DNA of 64,000 nucleotides from Hydrogenophaga sp. (GTDB lineage Bacteria > Pseudomonadota > Gammaproteobacteria > Burkholderiales > Burkholderiaceae_C): the NCBI GenBank assembly GCA_030653975.1, contig JAURYH010000017.1:1-64000 (forward strand). Reading direction: 5' to 3'. The translations under genes were made by a program, and so were the position numbers. This document shows positions 28,257-36,955 of this stretch, one piece after another. The notes under the pieces were generated by a model. It saw only the letters and a list, made by a program, of their open reading frames with translations. It did no database searches and had not been told where the DNA came from. Within the stretch, counting starts at the first letter, position 1; each line of letters begins with the position of its first letter.

Positions 28257-28304
28257 GGGTGTTCCTCCAGAAGGGTTGTGAAAAGGGCCTCACGGAGTCA
28301 CCCA

Positions 28305-28411
28305 GGGCACCGCCGGGCCGCCCTTCGACAAGCTCAGGACGGACGGCCAGTGCCGTCCCCCTCCCGCCGAAGGCGAGAGAGGGGGTGACGCGAAGCGGCG
28401 CGAGGGGTGTT
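28305..28411 (-). repeat. 3' stem-loop repeat, copy 3, with an embedded second repeat
   Basis: Downstream of otsA (minus strand) the order is ACACCCCTCGCGCCGCTTCGC, then a long stem 2 CCCCCTCTCTCGCC with its partner GGCGGGAGGGGG. The stem 3 region is interrupted by a segment that includes CCCTTCGACAAGCTCAGGAC (+ strand), a sequence I recall as a frequent intergenic repeat in betaproteobacteria. Confidence 0.75.
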
Positions 28412-28415
28412 TATC

Positions 28416-29798
<1,383 letters not shown>

Positions 29799-29857
29799 CA
29801 GAGAGCCTCCGCGCAGCGCGCTGCGGCATTCACCTTGGGAGTGGCCCGGCGGCTCAT

Positions 29858-31696
29858 CTAGATCACCGTGTCCCAGGCGGCCGACAGGCGAACGGCCGCG
29901 TTGATGATGCCCACCATGGAATAGGTCTGCGGGTAGTTGCCCCACATCTCGCCGGTGGTGGCGTGCGTGTCTTCGGAGAGCATGCCCAGCGGGTTGCGCG
30001 CCTTGAGCATGGTCTCGAAGATGGCGCGGGCTTCTTCCACGCGGCCGATGCGCGCGAGCGCGTCGATGCGCCAGAAGGTGCAGATGTTGAACGCGGTTTC
30101 GGGTGTGCCGAAGTCGTCGGCCGCTTCGTAGCGCCGCATGTAGGGGCCGTCGCACAGGTGTTTCTCCAGCGCGTCCAGGGTGGCGATGAAGCGCGGGTCC
30201 ATCGGATCGATGAAACCGACCTCGGCCATCAGCAGCACGCTGGCGTCGAGGTCGCGCCCGCCGAAGCTTTCGGCAAAGGCCTGGCGTTCCTCGCTCCACG
30301 ATTCGCGCAGGATGCGCGCGCGCATGCCTTCGGCGTGTTTTTGCCAGTAGGCGGCGCGTTCGGACTGTTGCAGTGTCTGCGCGATCTTGGCCAGCCGGTC
30401 GCAGGCGGCCCAGCACATCAGTGCCGACGAGGTGTGCACACGGGCACGCGTGCGCAGTTCCCACATGCCGGCGTCGGGCTGGTCGAAGATGCGCACCGCT
30501 TTTTCGCCGACCGCTTCGAGCCGCTCGAACTCGGCCAGACCCGCCGGGTTGAGCAGGCGTCGGTCGTGGAAAGCCTGGGCTGCGCCGAGCACGATGTTGC
30601 CGTAGACGTCGTGCTGGAAATGTTCGTGGGCCTGGTTGCCCACGCGCACCGGGCCCATGCCACGGTAGCCGGGCAGCCGTTCGCAGATGCGTTCGGGCAG
30701 GTCGCGTTCCAGCCCGATGCCGAACAGCGGCTGCACATGGCCCCCATTGGCACCGACCACCGCGTTGGACAGCCAGCGCAGGTAGTCTTCCATGGTGCCG
30801 ACTTCGGCCAGGCTGTTGAGCGCCCGCACGACAAAGAAGGCGTCGCGCAGCCAGCAGTACCGGTAGTCCCAGTTGCGCTGGCTGCCCGGCGCCTCGGGGA
30901 TGCTGGTGGTCATGGCCGCGATGATCGCGCCGGTGTCCTCGAACATCGAGAGCTTGAGCGTGATGGCGGCGCGGATCACCGCGTCCTGCCACTCCAGCGG
31001 CAGCGCCAGGCGCTGGCTCCAGCCGCGCCAGTAGGTCAGGGTTTCCTGTTCAAAATGGCGCGCCGTTTCGGCAATGCCGCCTTCCAGGGTTTCGTCGGGG
31101 CCGAGCATGAAGTTGAGCTCGCGCGTGAGCAGGAAAGGCTGCTGGCTCAGCACATGGGACACCGAGGCGTCGGTGTGCAGCCGCAGGGTCTGCTGGTCAC
31201 CGACGAAGCGGATGTGGTTGCTGCCCGAGGTGATGGTGGGTGTCTGGGCGCCCCAGTCGAAGCGGGGGGTGAGCTGCACACGGATGCGAGGGGCACCCTG
31301 GAGCGGACGCACGCGGCGCACCAGCATGGTGGGCCGGAAGTAGCGCCCGCGTGAGGGAAAGCGGGGCGCAAAGTCGGTGATGAGCAGGCCTTGCCCCTTC
31401 GTGTCCCACAACTCGGTGTGCAGCACGGCGGTGTTGGGGTCGTAATACTGCCGTGTCTTGTCCAGCTGTTCGATGTCGATGGCAAAAGCGCCCGCACCGT
31501 CTTCGCCACCGAGCAGCGCGTGAAACACCGGATCGCCATCAAAACGCGGCAGGCAACTCCAGACCACGCGCCCATGCGGATCGATCAGGGCGCTGAAGGC
31601 GCAATTGCCCACCACGCCCAGGGACAGGGACGGGGCAGCGGGCGCCGCAAAACCGGTGTTGCCGGTGAGGTCGGTGGCGGCGGTCGGTGGGTTCAT
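29858..31696 (-). CDS. Glycoside hydrolase family 15 protein (glucoamylase/trehalase-like)
   Basis: A 612-residue protein with an N-terminal trehalase-like domain (GVVGNCAFSALIDPHGRVVW) and a GH15 (alpha/alpha)6 barrel. Catalytic barrel signatures include NWDYRYCWLRDAFF and, near the end, GEMWGNYPQTYSMVG. Members hydrolyse alpha-glucans or trehalose. Between otsB and otsA a trehalase or a glucan hydrolase feeding glucose into trehalose synthesis is plausible; which one is undecided. ATG 31696 overlaps the otsB stop by four bases (ATGA), so translation is coupled. Confidence 0.92.
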   Translation of the reverse strand: MNPPTAATDLTGNTGFAAPAAPSLSLGVVGNCAFSALIDPHGRVVWSCLPRFDGDPVFHALLGGEDGAGAFAIDIEQLDKTRQYYDPNTAVLHTELWDTKGQGLLITDFAPRFPSRGRYFRPTMLVRRVRPLQGAPRIRVQLTPRFDWGAQTPTITSGSNHIRFVGDQQTLRLHTDASVSHVLSQQPFLLTRELNFMLGPDETLEGGIAETARHFEQETLTYWRGWSQRLALPLEWQDAVIRAAITLKLSMFEDTGAIIAAMTTSIPEAPGSQRNWDYRYCWLRDAFFVVRALNSLAEVGTMEDYLRWLSNAVVGANGGHVQPLFGIGLERDLPERICERLPGYRGMGPVRVGNQAHEHFQHDVYGNIVLGAAQAFHDRRLLNPAGLAEFERLEAVGEKAVRIFDQPDAGMWELRTRARVHTSSALMCWAACDRLAKIAQTLQQSERAAYWQKHAEGMRARILRESWSEERQAFAESFGGRDLDASVLLMAEVGFIDPMDPRFIATLDALEKHLCDGPYMRRYEAADDFGTPETAFNICTFWRIDALARIGRVEEARAIFETMLKARNPLGMLSEDTHATTGEMWGNYPQTYSMVGIINAAVRLSAAWDTVI

Positions 31697-32445
31697 CGCA
31701 AAGTGGTTGTTGTGCTGGGGGTGTTCCGGGTGGCGTCCCGCAGCCACTGGTGCAGGGCCTGCGGGTGAGCGATGCGGTGGGTGGCGCAGCTCGGGCCTTC
31801 GCCCACCTTGATGCCCCAGCCGCCGAGCCGCTGCACCACGTCAAAGCCGGACTCGTCGGTCACGTCGTCGCCGGCAAATACCGGCTGGCGCCCTTTGAAA
31901 GGGGACTCCGCCATGAAGGCGGCAATGGCCAGGCCCTTGCCCACATGGGTGGACTTGACTTCCACCACGGCCTTGCCACGCAGCAGTTGCAGATCCGGGT
32001 CGTGCCGGATCGCGGCCGTCATGACCGCGGTGCATTCGGCATCCAGTTCGGGTGCGAGCCGGAAGTGCAGGGCGACGGCGGTCTTCTTGTGTTCTACGAG
32101 CAGTCCCGGATGGTGGGCCGCCAGCGCCTGCGCCGCGGCCAGCACGGGGCCCAGTTCGGGGCGCCGATCCGATGAGGTGGTGCCCGCCAACGAACGGCGC
32201 ACCGCGCCGTGTTCGAAAGCCGCCGGCAACACCAGGGGTGAGAGAAACGGGTCGATATCCCCCTGCGCGCGGCCGGTGACCAGCGCCAGCGCGCCGCCCA
32301 GCTGCGTGTGCAGCTGTTTCAGCAGCTCCACGAGTTCGCGCGGAACCACCACCTCGTCGGGCCGGGGCGCCAGTTCGGCCAGTGTGCCGTCAAAATCCAG
32401 AAACAGGGCGCATGGCCCAACCCGCAGGCTTGGTAATGTGCTCAT
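31693..32445 (-). CDS. otsB: Trehalose-6-phosphate phosphatase
   Basis: A 250-residue HAD-family phosphatase that completes trehalose synthesis. HAD motif I is LFLDFDGTLAELAP with nucleophile Asp; LALVTGRAQGDID and the C-terminal PVFAGDDVTDESGFDVV (motif IV) match OtsB. Start ATG 32445, with a TTG one codon upstream. It heads the trehalose operon; the 105 bases upstream, next to cca, would hold any promoter. Confidence 0.95.
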   Translation of the reverse strand: MSTLPSLRVGPCALFLDFDGTLAELAPRPDEVVVPRELVELLKQLHTQLGGALALVTGRAQGDIDPFLSPLVLPAAFEHGAVRRSLAGTTSSDRRPELGPVLAAAQALAAHHPGLLVEHKKTAVALHFRLAPELDAECTAVMTAAIRHDPDLQLLRGKAVVEVKSTHVGKGLAIAAFMAESPFKGRQPVFAGDDVTDESGFDVVQRLGGWGIKVGEGPSCATHRIAHPQALHQWLRDATRNTPSTTTTLR

Positions 32446-32550
32446 CAACCTTTGACCGTAACAGACCCGGTGCCGCTTGTCACACCGCGGGCATTTGTCC
32501 GACCTGCCGGGTGAGGGACTTCGTGCGGGCTTGACGAGCCGGATTTTTAT

Positions 32551-33840
32551 TCATGAAGTGCCGTGCGGCGCGCTTTCGTCCAGGGCCCTCGCCACTTCGG
32601 CGACCCGCGCGCGGTGGATCAGGGCCCCCACGTCAGGGCCGGTCAAACCCCGGGACTGCGCCTGCGCGGCAATGTCCGCGGTGACCACCGAACGGGCCGC
32701 CTGCAGCGCGGGGAGCAGGCGTTCACGCTGCAGGTAGGCGTCGTCTGCATGGCCGAGCCGGCCCCGCGCATCACACTCGCAGGCCAGCACGATGTCCAGA
32801 AAACGGGCCGGCTTGCGGAAGGCATCGCAGCGTTCGAGCAAGCGGACCAGGGCCGCCGCGCCGAGGCCGGCGCTGCGGTGGAGGTTGCCGTGTTCGCGCG
32901 CAACCACGTCGGCGAGCTCGCGGCATTCCACGGGCACGCGCCAGCGCTCGCAGACCCCGCGCAGCAGCCGCGCGCTGCGCTCCTCGTGGCCGATGTGGCG
33001 CGGCAACACGTCGGCGGGTGTGGTGCCCTTGCCGAGGTCGTGGCACAGGCAGGCAAAGCGCACCGGCAGCGAGGCACCGAGCAACGCGCTCATGTCGAGC
33101 ACCATCATCAGGTGCACACCGGTGTCGATCTCGGGGTGGTATTCGGCCCGCTGCGGCACGCCCCAGAGCCGGTCCACTTCGGGCAGCAGGCGCACCAGCG
33201 CGCCGCAATCGCGCAGCACTTCGAACATGCGGCTGGGCCGCTGTTCCATGAGGCCGCGCGAGAGCTCCTGCCAGACGCGCTCGGCCACCAGATGATCCAC
33301 CTCGCCGTGCTCCACCATCTGGCGCATCAGCGCCCGGGTTTCAGGGGCCACCTGGAAGTTGGGGAAGCGGGCCGCGAAGCGCGCCAGCCGCAGGATGCGC
33401 ACCGGGTCTTCGGCGAAGGAATGGGTCACGTGGCGCAGCACGCGGTCCCGCAGGTCGCGCTGGCCACCATAGGGATCGATCAACCGGGCGTTCAGCGGGT
33501 CATCGGCTTCACCGGCGGCCACCGCCATGGCGTTGATGGTGAGGTCGCGCCGGGCCAGATCGTCTTCGAGCGTGACGCCCGGGTCGGTGTGGAAGTGAAA
33601 GCCGTGGTAGCCGGGCGCGGTCTTGCGCTCGGTGCGGGCGAGCGCGTATTCCTCGCGCGTCTGCGGGTGCAGGAACACCGGAAAGTCGCGCCCGACGGGC
33701 AGGAAACCCTGCGCGGCCATGGCTTCGGGCGTGGCCCCGACGACCACCCAGTCGCGGTCGACATGGGCCGAATCAGGGGCGCCAGCGTCGCGCGCCATCC
33801 AGGCATCACGCACGGCACCGCCCACGAGGTAAATGTCCAT
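32551..33840 (-). CDS. cca: Multifunctional CCA tRNA nucleotidyltransferase
   Basis: A 429-residue enzyme that adds or repairs the 3' CCA of tRNA. The class II nucleotidyltransferase head has [12 protein letters not shown], the DRD-like acidic pair in [10 protein letters not shown] and [11 protein letters not shown], then [15 protein letters not shown]. The C-terminal half holds an HD domain ([12 protein letters not shown]), as in gammaproteobacterial-type Cca with extra phosphatase and phosphodiesterase activity. ATG 33840 gives the usual start. Confidence 0.96.
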   Translation of the reverse strand: MDIYLVGGAVRDAWMARDAGAPDSAHVDRDWVVVGATPEAMAAQGFLPVGRDFPVFLHPQTREEYALARTERKTAPGYHGFHFHTDPGVTLEDDLARRDLTINAMAVAAGEADDPLNARLIDPYGGQRDLRDRVLRHVTHSFAEDPVRILRLARFAARFPNFQVAPETRALMRQMVEHGEVDHLVAERVWQELSRGLMEQRPSRMFEVLRDCGALVRLLPEVDRLWGVPQRAEYHPEIDTGVHLMMVLDMSALLGASLPVRFACLCHDLGKGTTPADVLPRHIGHEERSARLLRGVCERWRVPVECRELADVVAREHGNLHRSAGLGAAALVRLLERCDAFRKPARFLDIVLACECDARGRLGHADDAYLQRERLLPALQAARSVVTADIAAQAQSRGLTGPDVGALIHRARVAEVARALDESAPHGTS

Positions 33841-33863
33841 GGGCGGAGTTTAGATGGGAGCGA

Positions 33864-34571
33864 TCACCGCCCCAGCCGGTAGGGTTCCTCGAATTCCAGG
33901 AAATCGTGTTCCGCCAGCGCGCCCTGTATCCAGGCCATCACACCCGGCAGCGCGGCCACGCGGTCCACGTAGGCCTGCAGATCGGCGGGCAGTGGCAGGC
34001 CGTAGGTGCGGATGCGCATGCAGATCGGGGCGAAGGTGGCGTCGGCGATGCTGAAGTGGCCGAACAGCAGGGGCGCGCTGCCGTCGGGCATCTTCCCGGG
34101 CTGGGCCGCCAGCAGTTCGCCCCACAGGCCGCACAGCCGCGCCATGTCGGCGCGCACCGCCGCCTGGTCGCGCCAGATCAGGCGGCCGGTGTCGGGCAGC
34201 GAGGCCTCGATGTTCATGGGGCAGTGGCTTCGCAGCGCGCCAAAGCCGCTGTGCATCTCGGCGCAGACGCTGCGCGCGCGGGCACGGGCCTTCGGGTCGG
34301 CGGGCCAGAGCTGTTTCTCAGGAAACCGCTCGGCCAGGTATTCGGCGATGGCCAGCGTGTCCCACACCGCAAAACCGTCGTCCACCAGCACCGGCACCTT
34401 GCCCACCGGGTTGATGCCGCGCAGGGATTTCTTGAAGGCCGAGTTGTTTTCGAACGAGTCGAAGCGGACCATGATTTCTTCGAACGGGATGCCCGCCTGC
34501 GTCATCAGCACCCAGGGGCGCATGGACCAGGAGGAGTAGTTCTTGTTGCCGATGTAGAGCTGCAGTGCCAT
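33864..34571 (-). CDS. Glutathione S-transferase family protein
   Basis: A 235-residue protein with a thioredoxin-like N-terminal domain (LYIGNKNYSSWSMRPWVLM, where Ser in SSWS is the likely catalytic residue; GKVPVLVDDGFAVWDTLAIAEYL binds glutathione) and a helical C-terminal domain with FSIADATFAPICMR. SSWS-type GSTs are common in proteobacteria; substrate unknown. ATG 34571 was selected because longer frames add unrelated residues. It lies 23 bases upstream of cca, same strand. Confidence 0.9.
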   Translation of the reverse strand: MALQLYIGNKNYSSWSMRPWVLMTQAGIPFEEIMVRFDSFENNSAFKKSLRGINPVGKVPVLVDDGFAVWDTLAIAEYLAERFPEKQLWPADPKARARARSVCAEMHSGFGALRSHCPMNIEASLPDTGRLIWRDQAAVRADMARLCGLWGELLAAQPGKMPDGSAPLLFGHFSIADATFAPICMRIRTYGLPLPADLQAYVDRVAALPGVMAWIQGALAEHDFLEFEEPYRLGR

Positions 34572-34703
34572 GAAGATTTCCGTGTGTGAGGCCTCATGGT
34601 AAGTGGCCGGCAGCCGCCGATTGATGCCATAAGGTTGCCGGATTGATTCGGGGAGCCTGCGCGGCGGGGGGTTGCCGGTGAGAAGTGAACCCACCCAGGA
34701 TGC

Positions 34704-34779
34704 GGTGGAGCCGGCTTCGCCGGGCCACTCGCATCGCCCCCTTGAGGGGGTCGCGCGCAGCGCGGCGGGGGTGGGTCAA
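34704..34779 (-). repeat. 3' stem-loop repeat, copy 4
   Basis: On the minus strand it starts one base after the stop codon of the CsoR-like gene: ACCCACCCCCGCCGCGCTGC, then CCCCCTCAAGGGGG, then CCGGCGAAGCCGG. Same order and orientation as the other copies. Confidence 0.85.
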
Positions 34780-34780
34780 C

Positions 34781-35107
34781 TCAGGCGTATTTTTCGAGAA
34801 TGCGGGTCGAACGCTCGACCTCGCGGAAGGTGGCGTCTTCGGAATCGGAGACCGCCACCGCCTCCATGACCGAGCAGGCCATCATGCGGTAGAAGGCCTT
34901 GTCCATGGCCTTGCGCGCGGCCGACATCTGCTGCGCCACGTCTTCACAGGGGCGGCCTTTTTCCACCATGTCGATGAGGCCACGCACCTGGCCCTCGATG
35001 CGCTTGAGGCGGTTGATCACGTCGCGCTGGTGTTCCGACCGGTAGGCCGAGGCGGTCTGCGCGGTGGGGGTCTTGCTGGTTGCGGACTTCGGGGTGGTGG
35101 CTGCCAT
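34781..35107 (-). CDS. CsoR/FrmR/RcnR-family repressor with non-canonical ligand set
   Basis: A 108-residue four-helix repressor. After a flexible Thr/Ala-rich tail, RDVINRLKRIEGQVRGLIDMVE matches helix 1 of the family. C54 in GRPCEDV sits at the conserved first-ligand place. The His and Cys usually 25 and 29 residues later are Ser79 and Ala83 here, while a Cys is found at 78. Copper sensing of the classical kind is therefore doubtful; a thiol/persulfide or aldehyde sensor is possible (inference). ATG 35107 has AGAGGAA upstream. An operator-like site lies 97 bases upstream. Confidence 0.88.
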   Translation of the reverse strand: MAATTPKSATSKTPTAQTASAYRSEHQRDVINRLKRIEGQVRGLIDMVEKGRPCEDVAQQMSAARKAMDKAFYRMMACSVMEAVAVSDSEDATFREVERSTRILEKYA

Positions 35108-35203
35108 AGGGGTTCCTCTGGGTGGGGGCATGGGTGAGAGTTTGCCAAAAAAACACACGCAAGTACCAATGGTCCTCTTCGAGGTCGTGTTTATCTGCCT
35201 GAA

Positions 35204-35222
35204 TACCCTACCCCCTAGGGTA
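35204..35222. promoter_or_regulatory. CsoR-type operator
   Basis: TACCCTA-CCCCC-TAGGGTA: perfect 7-base arms around a C-tract. Operators of the CsoR/RcnR family are C/G-tracts flanked by TA-rich inverted repeats, so this is a strong candidate site for the adjacent repressor. It lies between the repressor and the divergent DUF302 gene and could control both. Confidence 0.75.
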
Positions 35223-35273
35223 GTCACCAATGACGAAACACCCTCACCCGGCTAACTTTCGTTTCGTGGTGTT

Positions 35274-35287
35274 TTGATAAATATCAA
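35274..35287. promoter_or_regulatory. FNR/ANR-like box
   Basis: TTGAT-AAAT-ATCAA matches the FNR/CRP-like oxygen-regulator consensus TTGATNNNNATCAA exactly. Its centre is 47 bases before the DUF302 start codon; a classical class II position would leave only about six bases of leader, so the mode of action is unclear. Confidence 0.6.
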
Positions 35288-35327
35288 GCACCCTGCAATG
35301 AACCATTCAACACAAGAGGATCCTCAC

Positions 35328-35906
35328 ATGCAAGTCTGGAAGCGCATTTCCATCGCCCTGGCCATGGGCATCACCGTGCTCGCCACCACCGGCTGCGGCA
35401 CCATCGCCACCATGGGAAAGCTTGAAAAAGGTGCGGGATCGGAGGCTTCGCGCATGTGGGATCGCTGGGTGGAAGGCGATGGCGACATTGCGGTGGCCAC
35501 CACCTGGGAAGCCAAGGTCAAGGCTGGCGTGAGCGCGAAGGACGTCGAGGAAATCCTGAAGATCGTGGCCGTGGAGCGCAACATGCGCGATGTGGGTGTC
35601 CTGCCCCTGTCCAAGGAGCTGGAAGCCCGCTCCGGCAAGAAAGAAAAGCTGCTGACGGTGTATTCGTACTGCAGCCCGGCCACGGCCCGCAAGATGGTGG
35701 ACTTCAGCCCGCACATGGCGGCCTACCTGCCTTGCCGCGTCAGCCTGGTCGAACACGATGACGGCAGCCTCTGGCTCTACACCCTGAACATGGACATGAT
35801 GGTCAAGATGGGCCGTAAGCTGCCCTCGCCGCTGAAGGAAGAAGCCCAGGCCGTGCGCGACACCATCTGGGAAATGATGCAGCGGGCCTCCAAGGGCGAG
35901 TTCTGA
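35328..35906 (+). CDS. DUF302 domain lipoprotein
   Basis: A 192-residue envelope lipoprotein: signal peptide with lipobox LATTGCG, then a linker and a DUF302-like domain at about 110-175 (LTVYSYCSPATARKMVDF, YLPCRVSLVEHDDG, LWLYTLNMDMMV). Two Cys residues in this domain (YC and PC) might form a disulfide or bind a ligand. DUF302 proteins are often found with sulfur or metal related genes, and this one lies across from a CsoR-like repressor. ATG 35328 has AAGAGGA upstream. A strong terminator follows. Confidence 0.85.
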   Translation: MQVWKRISIALAMGITVLATTGCGTIATMGKLEKGAGSEASRMWDRWVEGDGDIAVATTWEAKVKAGVSAKDVEEILKIVAVERNMRDVGVLPLSKELEARSGKKEKLLTVYSYCSPATARKMVDFSPHMAAYLPCRVSLVEHDDGSLWLYTLNMDMMVKMGRKLPSPLKEEAQAVRDTIWEMMQRASKGEF

Positions 35907-35936
35907 TCCTGGCCTGTCACCAGGCCTGTCGATCGG

Positions 35937-35968
35937 CCGCGGGGGTTGCAAGACCCCTGCGGTTTTTT
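35937..35968 (+). terminator. Rho-independent terminator after the DUF302 gene
   Basis: A 9-bp stem (CCGCGGGGG with CCCCTGCGG, one G-T pair) with an 8-base loop is followed by six T (35963-35968). It ends the DUF302 transcript before the convergent NDUFA9-like gene. Confidence 0.85.
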
Positions 35969-35991
35969 CGTGGGCGAAAAGCCGTGCTGTT

Positions 35992-36936
35992 TCAGCCGCG
36001 GCGCAGCGCCAGCAGGCGGCTGCGGCTGTTGTGGCCGCCCAGGTAGGTGGGTGCCACCGCCGCCACCGCGGCGGGCCGGATGCCCAGATCCCTCAGACCG
36101 GGCCACTGGCCGGTGGCCACGTTGTCGACCGACATGGCGTCCAGGTTGTCGCGGCTCATCAGCGGTTCGCCCGGGGCCAGTTCCATCATCAGCGCCTGCA
36201 GCCGCCCGACCACCATGGGCAGCGGCACGATGGGGCGCTGGCGGCTGCCGCAACGTCCGGCCAGGCGCACCAGATCGGCCAGCGTGAGCACGTCGGGCCC
36301 GGCGCACTCATAGGTCTGGCCCACGCTGCTGCGGGGCAGGCCCCTGTCCATGACGCAGGCGACCACCGCGCTGGCCACGTCTTCCACCCACACCGGCTGG
36401 AAACGGGCGCCTGCGCCCGCCAGGGGCATCACGGGGAACACCGCCTGCAAGCGGGCAAACAGATTGAGGAAGCGGTCGCCCGCACCAAAGATCACGCTCG
36501 GGCGCAGGATGCTCAGGTCCAGGTCGGCGGCGCGCAGCAAGGCCTCGCCGCGCGCCTTGCTGCGCTGGTATTTCGAGGGGCTTTCCGCGCTCACGCCCAG
36601 GGCGCTCACATGCACCAGGCGGCGCACGCCGCTGGCCACGCAGGCGCGGGCCAGCTTGGCGGGCAGCTCGACATGGGCGCGTTCAAAGGCGGCTTCGCTG
36701 CCGTGCAGGATGGCCACGAGGTTGATCACCGCATCGTGGCCGGGCAGCAGACGTGTCAGGGCCGCCTCGTCGTGCACATCCGCTTCGATCACGGTCAGGC
36801 CCGGCAGGTGCTGGACGGCGCTGGCGTTGATCGCGCGCCGGGTGGGCACGGTGATGTGCCAGCCCGCGCGTTGCAGTTTTTCGCAGACGTGGCGACCGAC
36901 AAAGCCGGTGCCTCCAAGAATCAGGGCGTTTTTCAA
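35992..36936 (-). CDS. NAD(P)-binding epimerase-like protein, NDUFA9 type
   Basis: A 314-residue atypical SDR. The cofactor site is LILGGTGFVGRHVC; VSALGVSAESPSKYQRSKARGE and LRPSVIFGAGDRFLN match complex I NDUFA9-like and nucleoside-diphosphate-sugar epimerase-like proteins. The function in bacteria is unknown; proteins of this group may bind NADPH as regulatory subunits or act on quinone biosynthesis. TTG 36936 was chosen since the nucleotide-binding strand begins three codons later. It lies 19 bases downstream of the lytic transglycosylase. Confidence 0.88.
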   Translation of the reverse strand: MKNALILGGTGFVGRHVCEKLQRAGWHITVPTRRAINASAVQHLPGLTVIEADVHDEAALTRLLPGHDAVINLVAILHGSEAAFERAHVELPAKLARACVASGVRRLVHVSALGVSAESPSKYQRSKARGEALLRAADLDLSILRPSVIFGAGDRFLNLFARLQAVFPVMPLAGAGARFQPVWVEDVASAVVACVMDRGLPRSSVGQTYECAGPDVLTLADLVRLAGRCGSRQRPIVPLPMVVGRLQALMMELAPGEPLMSRDNLDAMSVDNVATGQWPGLRDLGIRPAAVAAVAPTYLGGHNSRSRLLALRRG

Positions 36937-36955
36937 AAGTGGGGTCTCGGTCGGT

